DNA of 64,000 nt from Rhodospirillales bacterium 70-18 (GTDB lineage Bacteria; Pseudomonadota; Alphaproteobacteria; Acetobacterales; Acetobacteraceae), in the NCBI GenBank assembly GCA_001899585.1, contig MKWE01000017.1:174843-238842 (forward strand). Reading direction: 5' to 3'. The notes beneath the pieces were generated by a model that saw nothing but the letters and a program-made list of their open reading frames with translations, made no database searches and was not told where the DNA came from. A program made the translations under genes and the position numbers. The first letter of the stretch is position 1. Each line of letters starts with the position of its first letter. Shown piece after piece: positions 7,356 to 15,459 of this stretch.

Positions 7356-8525
7356 ATGCGCGTAGTCATCATCGGCGGCGGCGCCGTCGGCAGTTCCATC
7401 GCCTACCACCTCGCCCTCCAGCCCGGCTTCAGCGGCGAGATCACCGTGGTGGAGCGCGACCCGACCTATCGCGTCGCCTCCTCCTCGCTGTCGGCCAGTT
7501 CCATCCGCCAGCAATTCTCCACGCCGCTGAACATCGCCATGTCGCAGTTCGGGCTGGGCTTCCTGCGCGCCGGGGCGGAGGCGCTGGCGGTGGACGGCGA
7601 CCAGCCGGCGCTGGGGCTGCGCGAGCAGGGCTACCTGTTCCTGGCCTCGGCAGCCGGGGCGGCGGTGCTGCGCGAGAACCAGGCGGTGCAGGCGGCATGC
7701 GGCGCCGAGATCGCGCTGCTGGCGCCGGACGAGCTGGCGGCGCGGTTCCCGTGGCTGTCCACCGAGGGCGTGGCCGGCGGCGCGCTGGGCCTGTCCGGCG
7801 AGGGCTGGTTCGACGGGCCGGCCTTGCTCGCGGCGCTGCGGCGCAAGGCGCGCAGCCTGGGCGTGGCTTATGCGGCGCGCGAGGCGGTGAGCTTCCAGCG
7901 CGCGGCGGGGCGGATCGAGGGCGTGCGGCTGGATGACGGCACGCTGCTGCCCTGCGACGTGGCGGTGAACGCGGCCGGCCCCTGGGCCGCGCGCGTGGCC
8001 GGCTGGGCGGAGATCGACCTGCCGGTGCGGGCGCGCAAGCGCATGGTGTTCGTGGTCGCCTGCCGCACCAGGCTGCCGGGCTGCGGCTTGACCATCGAGC
8101 CCGGCGGCGTGTGGTGGCGCCCGGAAGGCACGGGCTTCATCTGCGGCCGCTCACCGGACGAGGGCGAGCCGGACCCGGACGAGGCGCCGCTGGAGGTGGA
8201 GGAGGCGATGTTCTACGACCGCGTCTGGCCGGCCATGGCCGAGCGGGTGCCGGCCTTCGAGGAACTGAAGCTCACCGGCGCCTGGGCCGGCTACTACGAG
8301 TACAACACCTTCGACCAGAACGGCATCGTCGGGCCGCACCCGGATTGCGCCAACCTGGTGTTCGCCAACGGCTTCTCCGGCCACGGCATGCAGCATTCGC
8401 CGGCCACCGGGCGGGCGGTGGCGGAGTTGATCGCGCAGGGCCGGTACGTCAGCCTGGACCTGTCGCCGCTCGCCTTCGACCGCGTGGCGGCGGGCCGCAG
8501 GCTGATCGAGCGCAACATCGTATAG
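7356..8525 (+). CDS. FAD-dependent oxidoreductase of the DAO family (FOXRED1/sarcosine oxidase-like)
   Basis: This 389-residue protein opens with the FAD-binding motif MRVVIIGGGAVGSSIAYHLA, followed by ITVVERD for the ribose. The stretch ASSSLSASSIRQQFSTPLNI resembles the FOXRED1 branch of the DAO family, and GFSGHGMQHSPATGRAVAEL near the C-terminus is the second flavin-contact motif. Members oxidise N-methyl or secondary amino acids, or act in respiratory complex assembly. The start is 15 bases after the cloverleaf element. A ThDP enzyme follows after 26 bases and the pair is probably co-transcribed. Substrate unknown. Confidence 0.87.
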   Translation: MRVVIIGGGAVGSSIAYHLALQPGFSGEITVVERDPTYRVASSSLSASSIRQQFSTPLNIAMSQFGLGFLRAGAEALAVDGDQPALGLREQGYLFLASAAGAAVLRENQAVQAACGAEIALLAPDELAARFPWLSTEGVAGGALGLSGEGWFDGPALLAALRRKARSLGVAYAAREAVSFQRAAGRIEGVRLDDGTLLPCDVAVNAAGPWAARVAGWAEIDLPVRARKRMVFVVACRTRLPGCGLTIEPGGVWWRPEGTGFICGRSPDEGEPDPDEAPLEVEEAMFYDRVWPAMAERVPAFEELKLTGAWAGYYEYNTFDQNGIVGPHPDCANLVFANGFSGHGMQHSPATGRAVAELIAQGRYVSLDLSPLAFDRVAAGRRLIERNIV

Positions 8526-8551
8526 AGCCCGCCAACGGGCCGGAGGAAACC

Positions 8552-10201
8552 ATGAGCGACTACAATGTGGGTGACCTGGTCGCCGAGTTCCTGGCCCTGT
8601 GCGGCGTTACCACCGCGTTCGGCGTGGTCAGCGTGCACAACATCCCCATGCTGGACGGCATCGGCCGGCGCAACGCCATCCGCTACGTGATGGGGCGCGG
8701 CGAACTGGGCATCAGCCACATGGCGGACGGCTACGCGCGGGTCACCGGCGGGTTGGGCGTGATGTTCAGCAGCACCGGGCCGGGGGCGGCCAACGGGGTC
8801 GCGGGGCTGGTGGAGGCGCGGTTCGCCGGCTCGCCGGTGCTGCATATCACCGGCCAGACGGCGACGAAGTTCGTCGATCGCGGCATGGGCACGGTGCACG
8901 ACGTGCCGGACCAGCTCGGCATGCTGAAATCGGTGTCCAAGGCGGCGTTCCGGGTGCGTTCGGCACAACAGGCGCTGGGGGTGCTGACCAGGGCCGCCGT
9001 CACCGCGCTCACGCCCCCGATGGGGCCGGTGAGCGTGGAGGTGCCGATCGACATCCAGCGCACGCCGATCGCCCGCCCGGCCTCGTTCGACAACTTCACC
9101 CTGCCGCTGGCGCCGCCGCTGGCCCCGGCGGCGGCCGAGCTGGACGAACTGGTGGCGCGCGTGCTGGCGGCGAAGCGGCCGATGCTGTGGCTGGGCAACG
9201 GCGCCCGCCACGCCGGCGCGGCGGCGCGGGCCTTGCTCGACCTCGGCTTCGGCATGGTCACCAGCTGGAATGGCCGCGGCGTGGTGCCGGAGGACCATCC
9301 CATGACGATGGGGGCGCTGAACGGCAACGGCAGCGCGGCGGTGCTGGAATTCTACGCCGGCTGCGACCTGATGGTGGTGGCCGGCTCCCGCCTGCGCGGC
9401 CACGAGACCGGCGATTTCACCGTGAAGCTGCCGCCGCTGGCGCAGATCGACGTGGACCCGATGGCCAACGGCCGCACCTATGCCCCCGACTGCTTCGTGC
9501 GCGGCGACGCCCTGCCGACGCTTGCCGCGCTGGCCGAACGGGTGCGCGGCAGGCTGGTCGTGGACCCCGCGTTCGCCGCCGATTTTCAGGCGGCAAAAGC
9601 CCGTGCACAGGAGGATTTCCGGGCGAATCTGGGTCCTTATTCCTCGTTTCCGGCCCAGTTGCGCGCCGTGATGCCGCGCGACGCGCTGTGGGTGCGCGAT
9701 ATCACGCTGAACAATTCCACCTGGGGCAACCGGCTGTTCCCGGTGTACGGGCCGCGCGACAGCGTGTATCCCGTGGGGGCGGGCATCGGGCTGGGGCTGC
9801 ATCTGGGCATCGGCGCGGCGCTTGGCGCGGGCGCGCGCAAGACGGTGATGATGAGCGGCGACGGCGGGTTCTTCCTCAACGTCACCGAGCTGTGGACGGC
9901 GGTGCAGGAGAACGCCGACATGGTGATGATCGTGATGAACGACCGCGGCTACGGGGTGATCAAGCACATCCAGGATTCGCTGTACGGCGGCCGCCGCTTC
10001 TTCGGCGACCTGCTGGCGCCCGATCTGCAGCAGCTGGCGGCGCTGGCCGGCATCCCGTCGTGGAAGGTGACGCAGGCGGAGCGGTTCGGCGAGACGGTGG
10101 CGCAGGCGATCGCCCATCGCGGGCCGTCGCTGGTGGAGGTGGACATGACGGCGATCGGGGCGTTCCCGCCGTATTTCCCCTACGACCGCAAGCAATCCTA
10201 G
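8552..10201 (+). CDS. Thiamine diphosphate-dependent enzyme, acetolactate synthase-like
   Basis: This 549-residue ThDP enzyme has the three-domain layout of the acetolactate synthase/benzoylformate decarboxylase superfamily. The cofactor-activating Glu lies in GRGELGISHMADGYARVTG, the central domain has KRPMLWLGNGARHAG, and the ThDP/Mg motif GDGGFFLNVTELWTAVQEN leads to VMNDRGYG. GGAGG precedes the ATG at good spacing. It follows the FAD oxidoreductase, so the product of that enzyme may be a 2-oxo acid used here. Candidate activities are 2-oxo acid decarboxylation or carboligation. The separate regulatory subunit of true acetolactate synthase is not present nearby. Confidence 0.88.
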   Translation: MSDYNVGDLVAEFLALCGVTTAFGVVSVHNIPMLDGIGRRNAIRYVMGRGELGISHMADGYARVTGGLGVMFSSTGPGAANGVAGLVEARFAGSPVLHITGQTATKFVDRGMGTVHDVPDQLGMLKSVSKAAFRVRSAQQALGVLTRAAVTALTPPMGPVSVEVPIDIQRTPIARPASFDNFTLPLAPPLAPAAAELDELVARVLAAKRPMLWLGNGARHAGAAARALLDLGFGMVTSWNGRGVVPEDHPMTMGALNGNGSAAVLEFYAGCDLMVVAGSRLRGHETGDFTVKLPPLAQIDVDPMANGRTYAPDCFVRGDALPTLAALAERVRGRLVVDPAFAADFQAAKARAQEDFRANLGPYSSFPAQLRAVMPRDALWVRDITLNNSTWGNRLFPVYGPRDSVYPVGAGIGLGLHLGIGAALGAGARKTVMMSGDGGFFLNVTELWTAVQENADMVMIVMNDRGYGVIKHIQDSLYGGRRFFGDLLAPDLQQLAALAGIPSWKVTQAERFGETVAQAIAHRGPSLVEVDMTAIGAFPPYFPYDRKQS

Positions 10202-10209
10202 GCGGGGAA

Positions 10210-10234
10210 GGGGCCAGGGTGCTGCCCTGGCCCC
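10210..10234. terminator. Bidirectional hairpin between convergent genes
   Basis: The arms GGGGCCAGGG and CCCTGGCCCC flank the loop TGCTG, a perfect 10-bp stem in the 39-base gap between the convergent ThDP enzyme and ald genes. It can act on both strands; neither side has a T-run. Confidence 0.65.
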
Positions 10235-10240
10235 GGCCGG

Positions 10241-11359
10241 TCACATCCCCAGCACGTCTTCGGCCGACCTGAAGCCCAGGCCCAGGTCCTGGGCCACCGC
10301 GGCGTAGGTGACGGCGCCGGCATGCACGTTCAGACCGCGGCGCAGGTGCACGTCGTCCTTCAGCGCCTGCTGCCAGCCCTTGTCGGCCAGCGACAGGGCG
10401 AAGGGCAGGGTGGCGTTGCCCAGCGCGATGGTGGAGGTGCGGGCGACCGCGCCGGGCATGTTGGTGACGCAGTAATGCACCACGCCTTCCTCCACATAGG
10501 TCGGCGCGGCGTGGTTGGTCGGGCGGCTGGTCTCGAAGCAGCCGCCCTGGTCGATGGCGATGTCCACCAGCACGGAGCCGGGGCGCATGCGGGCGACCAT
10601 GTCGCGGCTGACCAGCTTGGGGGCGGCCGCACCCGGCACCAGCACGGCGCCGATCACCAGGTCGGCCTCAAGCACCGCCTGCTCGATGGCGGCCGTGGTG
10701 GAGTAGAGCGTGTGCAGGGTGGTGCCGAACTGCGCGTCCAGCTCCTTCAGGCGGGCCAGCGAGCGGTCGATCACGGTGACGGTGGCACCAAAGCCGATGG
10801 CCATGCGGGCGGCGTTGGTGCCCGAGACGCCGCCGCCGATGATGGCGACCCGCCCGGCGGGCACGCCCGGCACGCCGCCGAGCAGCACGCCGGCGCCGCC
10901 CTGCTCCTTTTCCAGGCAATGCGCGCCGACCTGCACGCTCATTCGCCCGGCGACCTCGCTCATCGGCGCCAGCAGCGGCAGCGCGCCGCGCGAGTCGGTG
11001 ACGGTCTCATAGGCGATGCAGGTGGCGCCGGAGGCCATCAGCCCCTCGGTCTGCGTCTTGTCGGCGGCGAGGTGCAGGTAGGTGAACAGCACCTGGTCCG
11101 ACCTCAGCATGGCGATTTCGGGGGCCAGCGGCTCCTTCACCTTCACGATCATGTCGCTGCCGGCGAACACGGTGGCGGCATCGGGCGCGATGGTGGCGCC
11201 GGCGGCCTGGTAGGCGGCGTCGGTGAAGCCGATGCCGGTGGCGGCACCCTGCTGCACCAGCACCGTGTGCCCGCGCGACGTGAATTCCCGCACCGCGGCG
11301 GGCGTCAGCCCCACCCGGTATTCATGGGTCTTGATTTCCTTGGGAACGCCGATGCGCAT
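10241..11359 (-). CDS. ald: Alanine dehydrogenase
   Basis: This 372-residue protein has the typical length of NAD-dependent alanine dehydrogenase, which interconverts L-alanine and pyruvate plus ammonia. The N-terminus [20 protein letters not shown] is diagnostic. KVKEPL and YLHLAA carry the expected active-site Lys and His, [17 protein letters not shown] is the NAD-binding loop, and [20 protein letters not shown] is conserved in the family. AAGGACA lies at good distance before the ATG. The 424-base upstream region contains a leader-peptide frame, a terminator and a direct repeat on the same strand, so attenuation is likely. Confidence 0.95.
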   Translation of the reverse strand: MRIGVPKEIKTHEYRVGLTPAAVREFTSRGHTVLVQQGAATGIGFTDAAYQAAGATIAPDAATVFAGSDMIVKVKEPLAPEIAMLRSDQVLFTYLHLAADKTQTEGLMASGATCIAYETVTDSRGALPLLAPMSEVAGRMSVQVGAHCLEKEQGGAGVLLGGVPGVPAGRVAIIGGGVSGTNAARMAIGFGATVTVIDRSLARLKELDAQFGTTLHTLYSTTAAIEQAVLEADLVIGAVLVPGAAAPKLVSRDMVARMRPGSVLVDIAIDQGGCFETSRPTNHAAPTYVEEGVVHYCVTNMPGAVARTSTIALGNATLPFALSLADKGWQQALKDDVHLRRGLNVHAGAVTYAAVAQDLGLGFRSAEDVLGM

Positions 11360-11448
11360 GGGATGTCCTTCATCAGGGTCACGGTGTGGCGCGCCGATAT
11401 AGCGCCGCCTTGGGGTGCCTGCGAAGGACCGGCGGCAAAAAATCCCGC

Positions 11449-11495
11449 ATGCCGGCAAGACAAAAGTCGGTGGGACAAATGCCGGCAGGGCAAAA
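11449..11495. repeat. Direct repeat of 17 bp, period 30, in the ald leader
   Basis: ATGCCGGCAAGACAAAA (11449-11465) and ATGCCGGCAGGGCAAAA (11479-11495) are near-identical copies 30 bases apart, between the leader terminator and ald. The spacing of roughly three helical turns would suit two regulator dimers such as an Lrp-type activator. That role is inferred, not seen. Confidence 0.5.
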
Positions 11496-11528
11496 AGACA
11501 GAAGGCCCCGGGTTGCCCCAGGGCCTTC
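11491..11528 (-). terminator. Intrinsic terminator in the ald leader
   Basis: Read on the minus strand, GAAGGCCC pairs with GGGCCTTC through an inner GGGG/CCCG stem and CAA loop, and is followed by CTGTCTTTTTG. Stem plus T-run is the clearest rho-independent terminator in the window. It lies 36 bases after the leader-peptide stop and about 130 bases before the ald start, the geometry of an attenuator. Confidence 0.8.
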
Positions 11529-11563
11529 ACATTGTCTGGCGGCGGCTGCCGACGGACAAGCGG

Positions 11564-11638
11564 CTAGCTCGCGCCCCCGAAACAGGAGACGGAGATCCCG
11601 GCCACATCCGCGGTCCGCAGCCACGAGCAATGAGACAC
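11564..11638 (-). CDS. Putative 24-residue leader peptide upstream of ald
   Basis: The minus strand carries an exceptionally strong ribosome binding site, GAAAGGAGGTGATCC, fully complementary to the 3' end of 16S rRNA. A GTG start follows seven bases after AGGAGG. The peptide reads VSHCSWLRTADVAGI then SVSCFGGAS and ends at TAG. It is Ser-rich (five of 24) with two Cys and one Trp, and is followed by an intrinsic terminator. I do not recognise a named family with certainty. The perfect ribosome binding site and the downstream terminator suggest a translated leader controlling read-through into ald, or a short terminated RNA of its own. Confidence 0.6.
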   Translation of the reverse strand: MSHCSWLRTADVAGISVSCFGGAS

Positions 11639-11783
11639 TGGATCACCTCCTTTCAGTTGGTTGACGACGAAAGACAGCCTGCGCCCGCGCCGTGAGTCCG
11701 CACAAGTGTTTTCGACACCCCCCGGCTTGCCAGAGTTCCCGCCGGCGGCAATTCTGGCGGCAAAAGAACATGAGGAGCCGGAA

Positions 11784-12707
11784 ATGCCGACCGCGCCGCT
11801 GATGTCGCTAAATGGACGGATTGTTCCTTACGAGCAATGCACCGTGCACGCCTTCTCCGGCGTGGTGAAATACGGTGCCGCGGTGTTCGAGGGACTGCGC
11901 GGCTACTGGAACCCCGACCGGGGCGACATGTACGTGTTCCGCCTCCGCGAACACCTGGAGCGCCTGCGCTACGGCATGCGCATCCTGCGGCTAGACCCGG
12001 TGTTCGACCTTGATTTCATGGAGCGCAGCCTGATAGCGATGATCCGCGCCAACGGGCTGCGCGAGACGGTGCATCTGCGCATGATCGCCTATCTGGACGG
12101 CGACGACGAACTGGCGGCCACCGGGCCGGTGGGCCTGGTATGCGGCGCGGTGCCGCGCCCGCGCGGCCGCGCGGTGGAGGAGGGGGTGCATATCGCCGTC
12201 AGCACCTATGCCCGCATCGCCGACAACGCGCTGCCGCCGCGGGTGAAGGCCACCGCCAACTACGTCAACAACCGCGCCGCCGAACTGGAGGCCAGGCGCA
12301 ACCAGTACGACGGGGTGCTGATGCTGACCGCGCAGGGCAAGGTGAGCGAGGGCTCCGGCGCCTGCTTCTTCATGGTCCGCAATGGCGCGGTGCACACGCC
12401 TGACGTGTCCAGCGACATATTGGAGAGCATCACCCGCGACACCGCCATCGAGCTGGTGCGCCGCAAGCTCGGCCTGCCGGTGCATGAGCGCACGATCGAC
12501 CGCCACGAGGTCTATGCCGCCGACGAGGCGTTCTGGTGCGGTTCGGGCTACGAGATCCAGCCGATCCTGTCGGTGGACCGGCTGGCGCTGGGCGACGGCC
12601 GGCCCGGGGCGGTGACGCGGGCGGTGCAGAAGGCGTATTTCGACGTGGTGGAGGGCCGGGTGGAGGACTACCCGGCGTGGCGGTCGGCGGTTTATGCCAA
12701 TGCCTGA
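11784..12707 (+). CDS. ilvE: Branched-chain amino acid aminotransferase (class IV)
   Basis: This 307-residue PLP enzyme transfers amino groups between branched-chain amino acids and 2-oxoglutarate. Seen in order: FSGVVKYGAAVFEGLRGYWN near residue 22, RLREHLERLRYGMRIL, the Schiff-base Lys in RVKATANYVNNRAAELEA, the phosphate-binding region VSEGSGACFFMVRNG, and YAADEAFWCGSGYEIQPI. GAGGAG precedes the ATG with seven-base spacing. Its 3' end overlaps the convergent amidase gene by 16 bases. It is divergent from ald across a 424-base regulatory region, so two amino-acid/2-oxo acid enzymes may share control. Confidence 0.93.
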   Translation: MPTAPLMSLNGRIVPYEQCTVHAFSGVVKYGAAVFEGLRGYWNPDRGDMYVFRLREHLERLRYGMRILRLDPVFDLDFMERSLIAMIRANGLRETVHLRMIAYLDGDDELAATGPVGLVCGAVPRPRGRAVEEGVHIAVSTYARIADNALPPRVKATANYVNNRAAELEARRNQYDGVLMLTAQGKVSEGSGACFFMVRNGAVHTPDVSSDILESITRDTAIELVRRKLGLPVHERTIDRHEVYAADEAFWCGSGYEIQPILSVDRLALGDGRPGAVTRAVQKAYFDVVEGRVEDYPAWRSAVYANA

Positions 12708-14053
12708 CCGGCCGGCCTGGTCATGTCCGGCAGGGGCATCCTGTCCCAGCCGGTCAGCCGCTCCACGGCGCGGCCGATGCGCAGCAGGGTCGCCTCGTCG
12801 AACGCCCGGCCGGCGAGCTGCACGCCCAGCGGCAGGCCGGACTCGTGCAGCCCCACCGGCAGCGCCAGCGCCGGGTGGCCGGTGACGTTGAACTGGATCA
12901 TCTGCATCGGCGCGGCGGCGGCCATCGCGTCGGGCAGGGCGTCGAAGCGCGGGGCCGGGATCAGCACGTTGGCGGTCAGCAGCGCGTCGTGGCGGGCCAG
13001 CGCGTCGCTCACCGCGTCGGTGAGTTCGCGCCGCAGCCGCATCGCCTGCACCAGCTCGGGCGCGGTGATGGTGGCCCCCAGCGCCAGCCGCTGGAACGCC
13101 ACGCGGCCATAGTCCCGCGGACGTTCGCGCAGGTCCCTGGCGTGCACGGCGAACGCCTCGGCGGCCAGGATCACCCGGCCGCAGGCGGCGAACAGGGCGA
13201 AATCCGGCAGCGCCACATCCTCCACCCGTGCCCCCGCCTCGCGCAGCAGCGCGGCGGTGCGCTTGATCGCGGCCAGCGCCTGCGGGTCCGCCCCGGGCAG
13301 GGCGGCGAACCAGGCGCGCGGCACGCCGATGCGCAGGCCGGCCACGCCCACCTCGATATCCGCCAGGTAGTCGGGCACCGGCACGGCGGCGCTGCCGGGG
13401 TCCAGCGGGTCGTGCCCGGCCACGGCCCGCAGCGCCAGCGCCGCGTCGCGCACGCTGCGCGCCAGCGGGCCGCAATGGTCCATCGTCCAGGACAGCGGGA
13501 ACACGCCGCGCCGGCTGACCCGGCCATAGGTCGGCTTCAGCCCGACCACGCCGCAATAGGCCGCCGGATGGCGGATCGAGCCGCCCGTGTCCGAGCCCAT
13601 GGCGAAGCGCACCATCCCCGCCGCCACCGCCGCCGCCGAGCCGGAGGAGGAGCCGCCCGGCACGTGGTCGCGGTTCCACGGGTTGCGCGGGGGCGGGAAG
13701 GGCAGGTCGAAGCTCGGCCCGCCGATGGCGAATTCATGCGTGCCGGTCTTGCCCACCAGCACCGCGCCGGCCGCGCGCAACCGCTCGGCGACGTGGCAAT
13801 CCTCGGCCGGAACGTGATTTTCCCGCAGTTTCGAATGGCAGGTCGTGCGGATGCCGGCGGTGTCATAGATGTCTTTCAGCGCATAGGGGATGCCGGCGAG
13901 CGGCCCCGGCGCCTCGCCCTCGGCCAGCCGCGCCTCCAGCATGCGCGCCTCGGCCATGGCGCGGGCCGGCGTGACCGTGATGAAGGCATCCAGCAGGTGG
14001 TCGGCCGCGTTGATGCGCGCGATCGCCGCCCGCGCCTGCGCCACCGGGCTCAT
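12692..14053 (-). CDS. Amidase signature family hydrolase, AtzE/GatA-like
   Basis: This 453-residue amidase has the complete Ser-cisSer-Lys triad region: Lys in GIPYALKDIYDTAG near residue 75, the Gly/Ser loop VPGGSSSGSAAAVAAG, and the nucleophile segment GSDTGGSIRHPAAYCGVVG. The start codon overlaps the stop of the preceding small AtzG-like gene (ATGA). In the known AtzE-AtzG complex this pair hydrolyses carboxybiuret, and GatA-GatC is the structural parallel; a true GatA would be with gatB, absent here. I therefore infer an AtzEG-type amidase on an unidentified amide. An upstream operon for sugar-acid or hydroxyacid metabolism is separated by a strong hairpin. Confidence 0.87.
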   Translation of the reverse strand: MSPVAQARAAIARINAADHLLDAFITVTPARAMAEARMLEARLAEGEAPGPLAGIPYALKDIYDTAGIRTTCHSKLRENHVPAEDCHVAERLRAAGAVLVGKTGTHEFAIGGPSFDLPFPPPRNPWNRDHVPGGSSSGSAAAVAAGMVRFAMGSDTGGSIRHPAAYCGVVGLKPTYGRVSRRGVFPLSWTMDHCGPLARSVRDAALALRAVAGHDPLDPGSAAVPVPDYLADIEVGVAGLRIGVPRAWFAALPGADPQALAAIKRTAALLREAGARVEDVALPDFALFAACGRVILAAEAFAVHARDLRERPRDYGRVAFQRLALGATITAPELVQAMRLRRELTDAVSDALARHDALLTANVLIPAPRFDALPDAMAAAAPMQMIQFNVTGHPALALPVGLHESGLPLGVQLAGRAFDEATLLRIGRAVERLTGWDRMPLPDMTRPAGQALA

Positions 14054-14223
14054 GCGCCGCCCAGCGGGTCGAGCCGGAACACATGTGCCGGCTCCGCCTC
14101 GGCCCGTTCGAGCAGCGCCACCGCCGCCCGCAGGTCGCGGTATGCCGCCAGCAGGCCGTCCCGGCGCTCGTCCGGGACGGTGATGCCGGCGCGGGCCATC
14201 AGCATGTCGAACTCGGTGTCCAT
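14050..14223 (-). CDS. AtzG-like (DUF4089) small amidase partner
   Basis: This 57-residue protein begins MDTEFDMLMARAGITVPDE and ends EPAHVFRLDPLGGA. The acidic N-terminal helix, the middle segment DGLLAAYRDLRAAVALLERA and the EPAxVFR tail are characteristic of DUF4089/AtzG proteins. These are GatC-like subunits that wrap and stabilise an amidase-signature partner. The stop overlaps the amidase start by four bases, the arrangement expected for a stoichiometric complex. No strong ribosome binding site is seen. A longer in-frame start at 14283 exists but lacks family similarity. Confidence 0.75.
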   Translation of the reverse strand: MDTEFDMLMARAGITVPDERRDGLLAAYRDLRAAVALLERAEAEPAHVFRLDPLGGA

Positions 14224-14284
14224 CACGTCCCCGAAGGAGGGCCAGTGCCCGCCCCATCGCCCTGAAGGCGGGCGCCCCGCCAAA

Positions 14285-14337
14285 GGGAGCAGGCCCCTGG
14301 AACCTCGCTTGGAAGGAGGTCCAGGGGCTCGGCTCCC
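14285..14337 (-). terminator. Long nested hairpin after the hydroxyacid dehydrogenase
   Basis: The outer arms GGGAGC and GCTCCC enclose an inner stem, GCCCCTGGAACCTC paired with GAGGTCCAGGGGC (one bulged base), with a loop of about nine bases. It lies 51 bases downstream of the D-2-hydroxyacid dehydrogenase stop and upstream of the AtzG-like gene, so it probably ends or attenuates that operon. Confidence 0.65.
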
Positions 14338-14388
14338 AATACTTCAAGACATGGGCGGGCCTGGACAGAGCCCAGCGCTTCCTTGCTC

Positions 14389-15429
14389 CTAGCTGTTCGG
14401 TCCGCGCTCCATCGAGATCGGCTGCCAGCGGCGGCGATCCAGCTTCGGCAGCACGGTCGGGTTCACGCAGCTCATCGGCCAGCGGTCGGTCAGCGCCAGC
14501 GCCAGCTCCTGGCCCACCCGCCGCTTGCGCGCCGGATCGAAGCGGGCGGAGGCGGAAGCGGTGTGCGCCGAGAGGATCACGTTCTTCATCGCCAGCAGCG
14601 GGTTGTCCTGGCGCGGCGGCTCCACCTCCAGCACGTCCAGCCCGGCGCCGGCGATCCATTTCTCCTCCAGCGCGCGGATCAGGTCGGCCTCGTTGACCGT
14701 CGGGCCGCGGCCGACATTGAGGAAATAGGCGGTCTTTTTCATCTGGCGGAACTGCCTGGCGGTCAGCATGCCCTGGGCCTCGGGCGTGGCCGGCGCGTGC
14801 ATCGAGACGAAGTCGCAGCCCATCACCTCATCGAGCGTGGACGGCAGTACGCCGTGCTCGATCATCACCAGTTCCTCGATGAACGGGTCGTAGGCCTTGA
14901 CGATCAGGCCGAACGGCTTGGCCCGCCTGGCCACCGCGCGCGCCACGTGGCCGAAGGCGATCAGCCCCAGGGTCTGGCCCATCAGGCGGGGGATTTGCAG
15001 CAGCGGCGTGCGGCCGGTGCGCCAGCGGCCCTCGCGCACCAGGCGGTCCTGCTCGATCACGTCGCGGAAGCAGCCGAGCAGCAGCATCATCAGATGGTCG
15101 GCGACCTCCTCGATGAAGGTGTCGGGGCAGTTGGTCACCGGAATGCCGCGCGCCGTCGCCGCCGCCACGTCCACCGAATCGACGCCCACGCTGCCCAGCG
15201 TGATGGTGCGGCAGCGCTCCAGGCTGTCGATGACCTTCTTGGTGATCGGCATGCCCTTGGCGTAGATCGCGTCGGCATCCCTGGCGACGGCGATGAAGCC
15301 GTCCTCGTTGGCCGGGCCCTCGACGATCTCGTAGTCCAGGCCCGCCAGCGCCTCGGACTCGTAGTTGTAGTCCACCGGGGCGGTGCTGAAGCTGGCACCG
15401 GCCGGCGTCGCGATCTTGAACTTTGCCAC
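14389..15429 (-). CDS. D-isomer-specific 2-hydroxyacid dehydrogenase
   Basis: This 346-residue NAD(P)-dependent dehydrogenase has the catalytic Arg in NVGRGPTVNE, the Glu in GLDVLEVEPP and the His in ILSAHTAS, the set that defines the phosphoglycerate dehydrogenase/formate dehydrogenase fold. The Rossmann loop reads LGLIAFGHVARAV, with Ala where the last Gly of GxGxxG is usual. The start is GTG at 15429, supported by AAGGAGG eight bases away. It follows an enolase-superfamily gene by 30 bases. The pair fits a pathway in which a sugar acid or hydroxyacid is dehydrated and the resulting 2-oxo acid reduced, or the reverse order. Substrate unknown. Confidence 0.9.
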   Translation of the reverse strand: MAKFKIATPAGASFSTAPVDYNYESEALAGLDYEIVEGPANEDGFIAVARDADAIYAKGMPITKKVIDSLERCRTITLGSVGVDSVDVAAATARGIPVTNCPDTFIEEVADHLMMLLLGCFRDVIEQDRLVREGRWRTGRTPLLQIPRLMGQTLGLIAFGHVARAVARRAKPFGLIVKAYDPFIEELVMIEHGVLPSTLDEVMGCDFVSMHAPATPEAQGMLTARQFRQMKKTAYFLNVGRGPTVNEADLIRALEEKWIAGAGLDVLEVEPPRQDNPLLAMKNVILSAHTASASARFDPARKRRVGQELALALTDRWPMSCVNPTVLPKLDRRRWQPISMERGPNS

Positions 15430-15459
15430 TCTTGTCGTCCTCCTTGGGGATTTTCGGTA

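Noticed and set aside
11643-11656. GGATCACCTCCTTT-like sequence resembling the 3' end of 16S rRNA
   Set aside because: The rest of a 16S gene is absent; on the other strand this is an ideal Shine-Dalgarno for the leader peptide.
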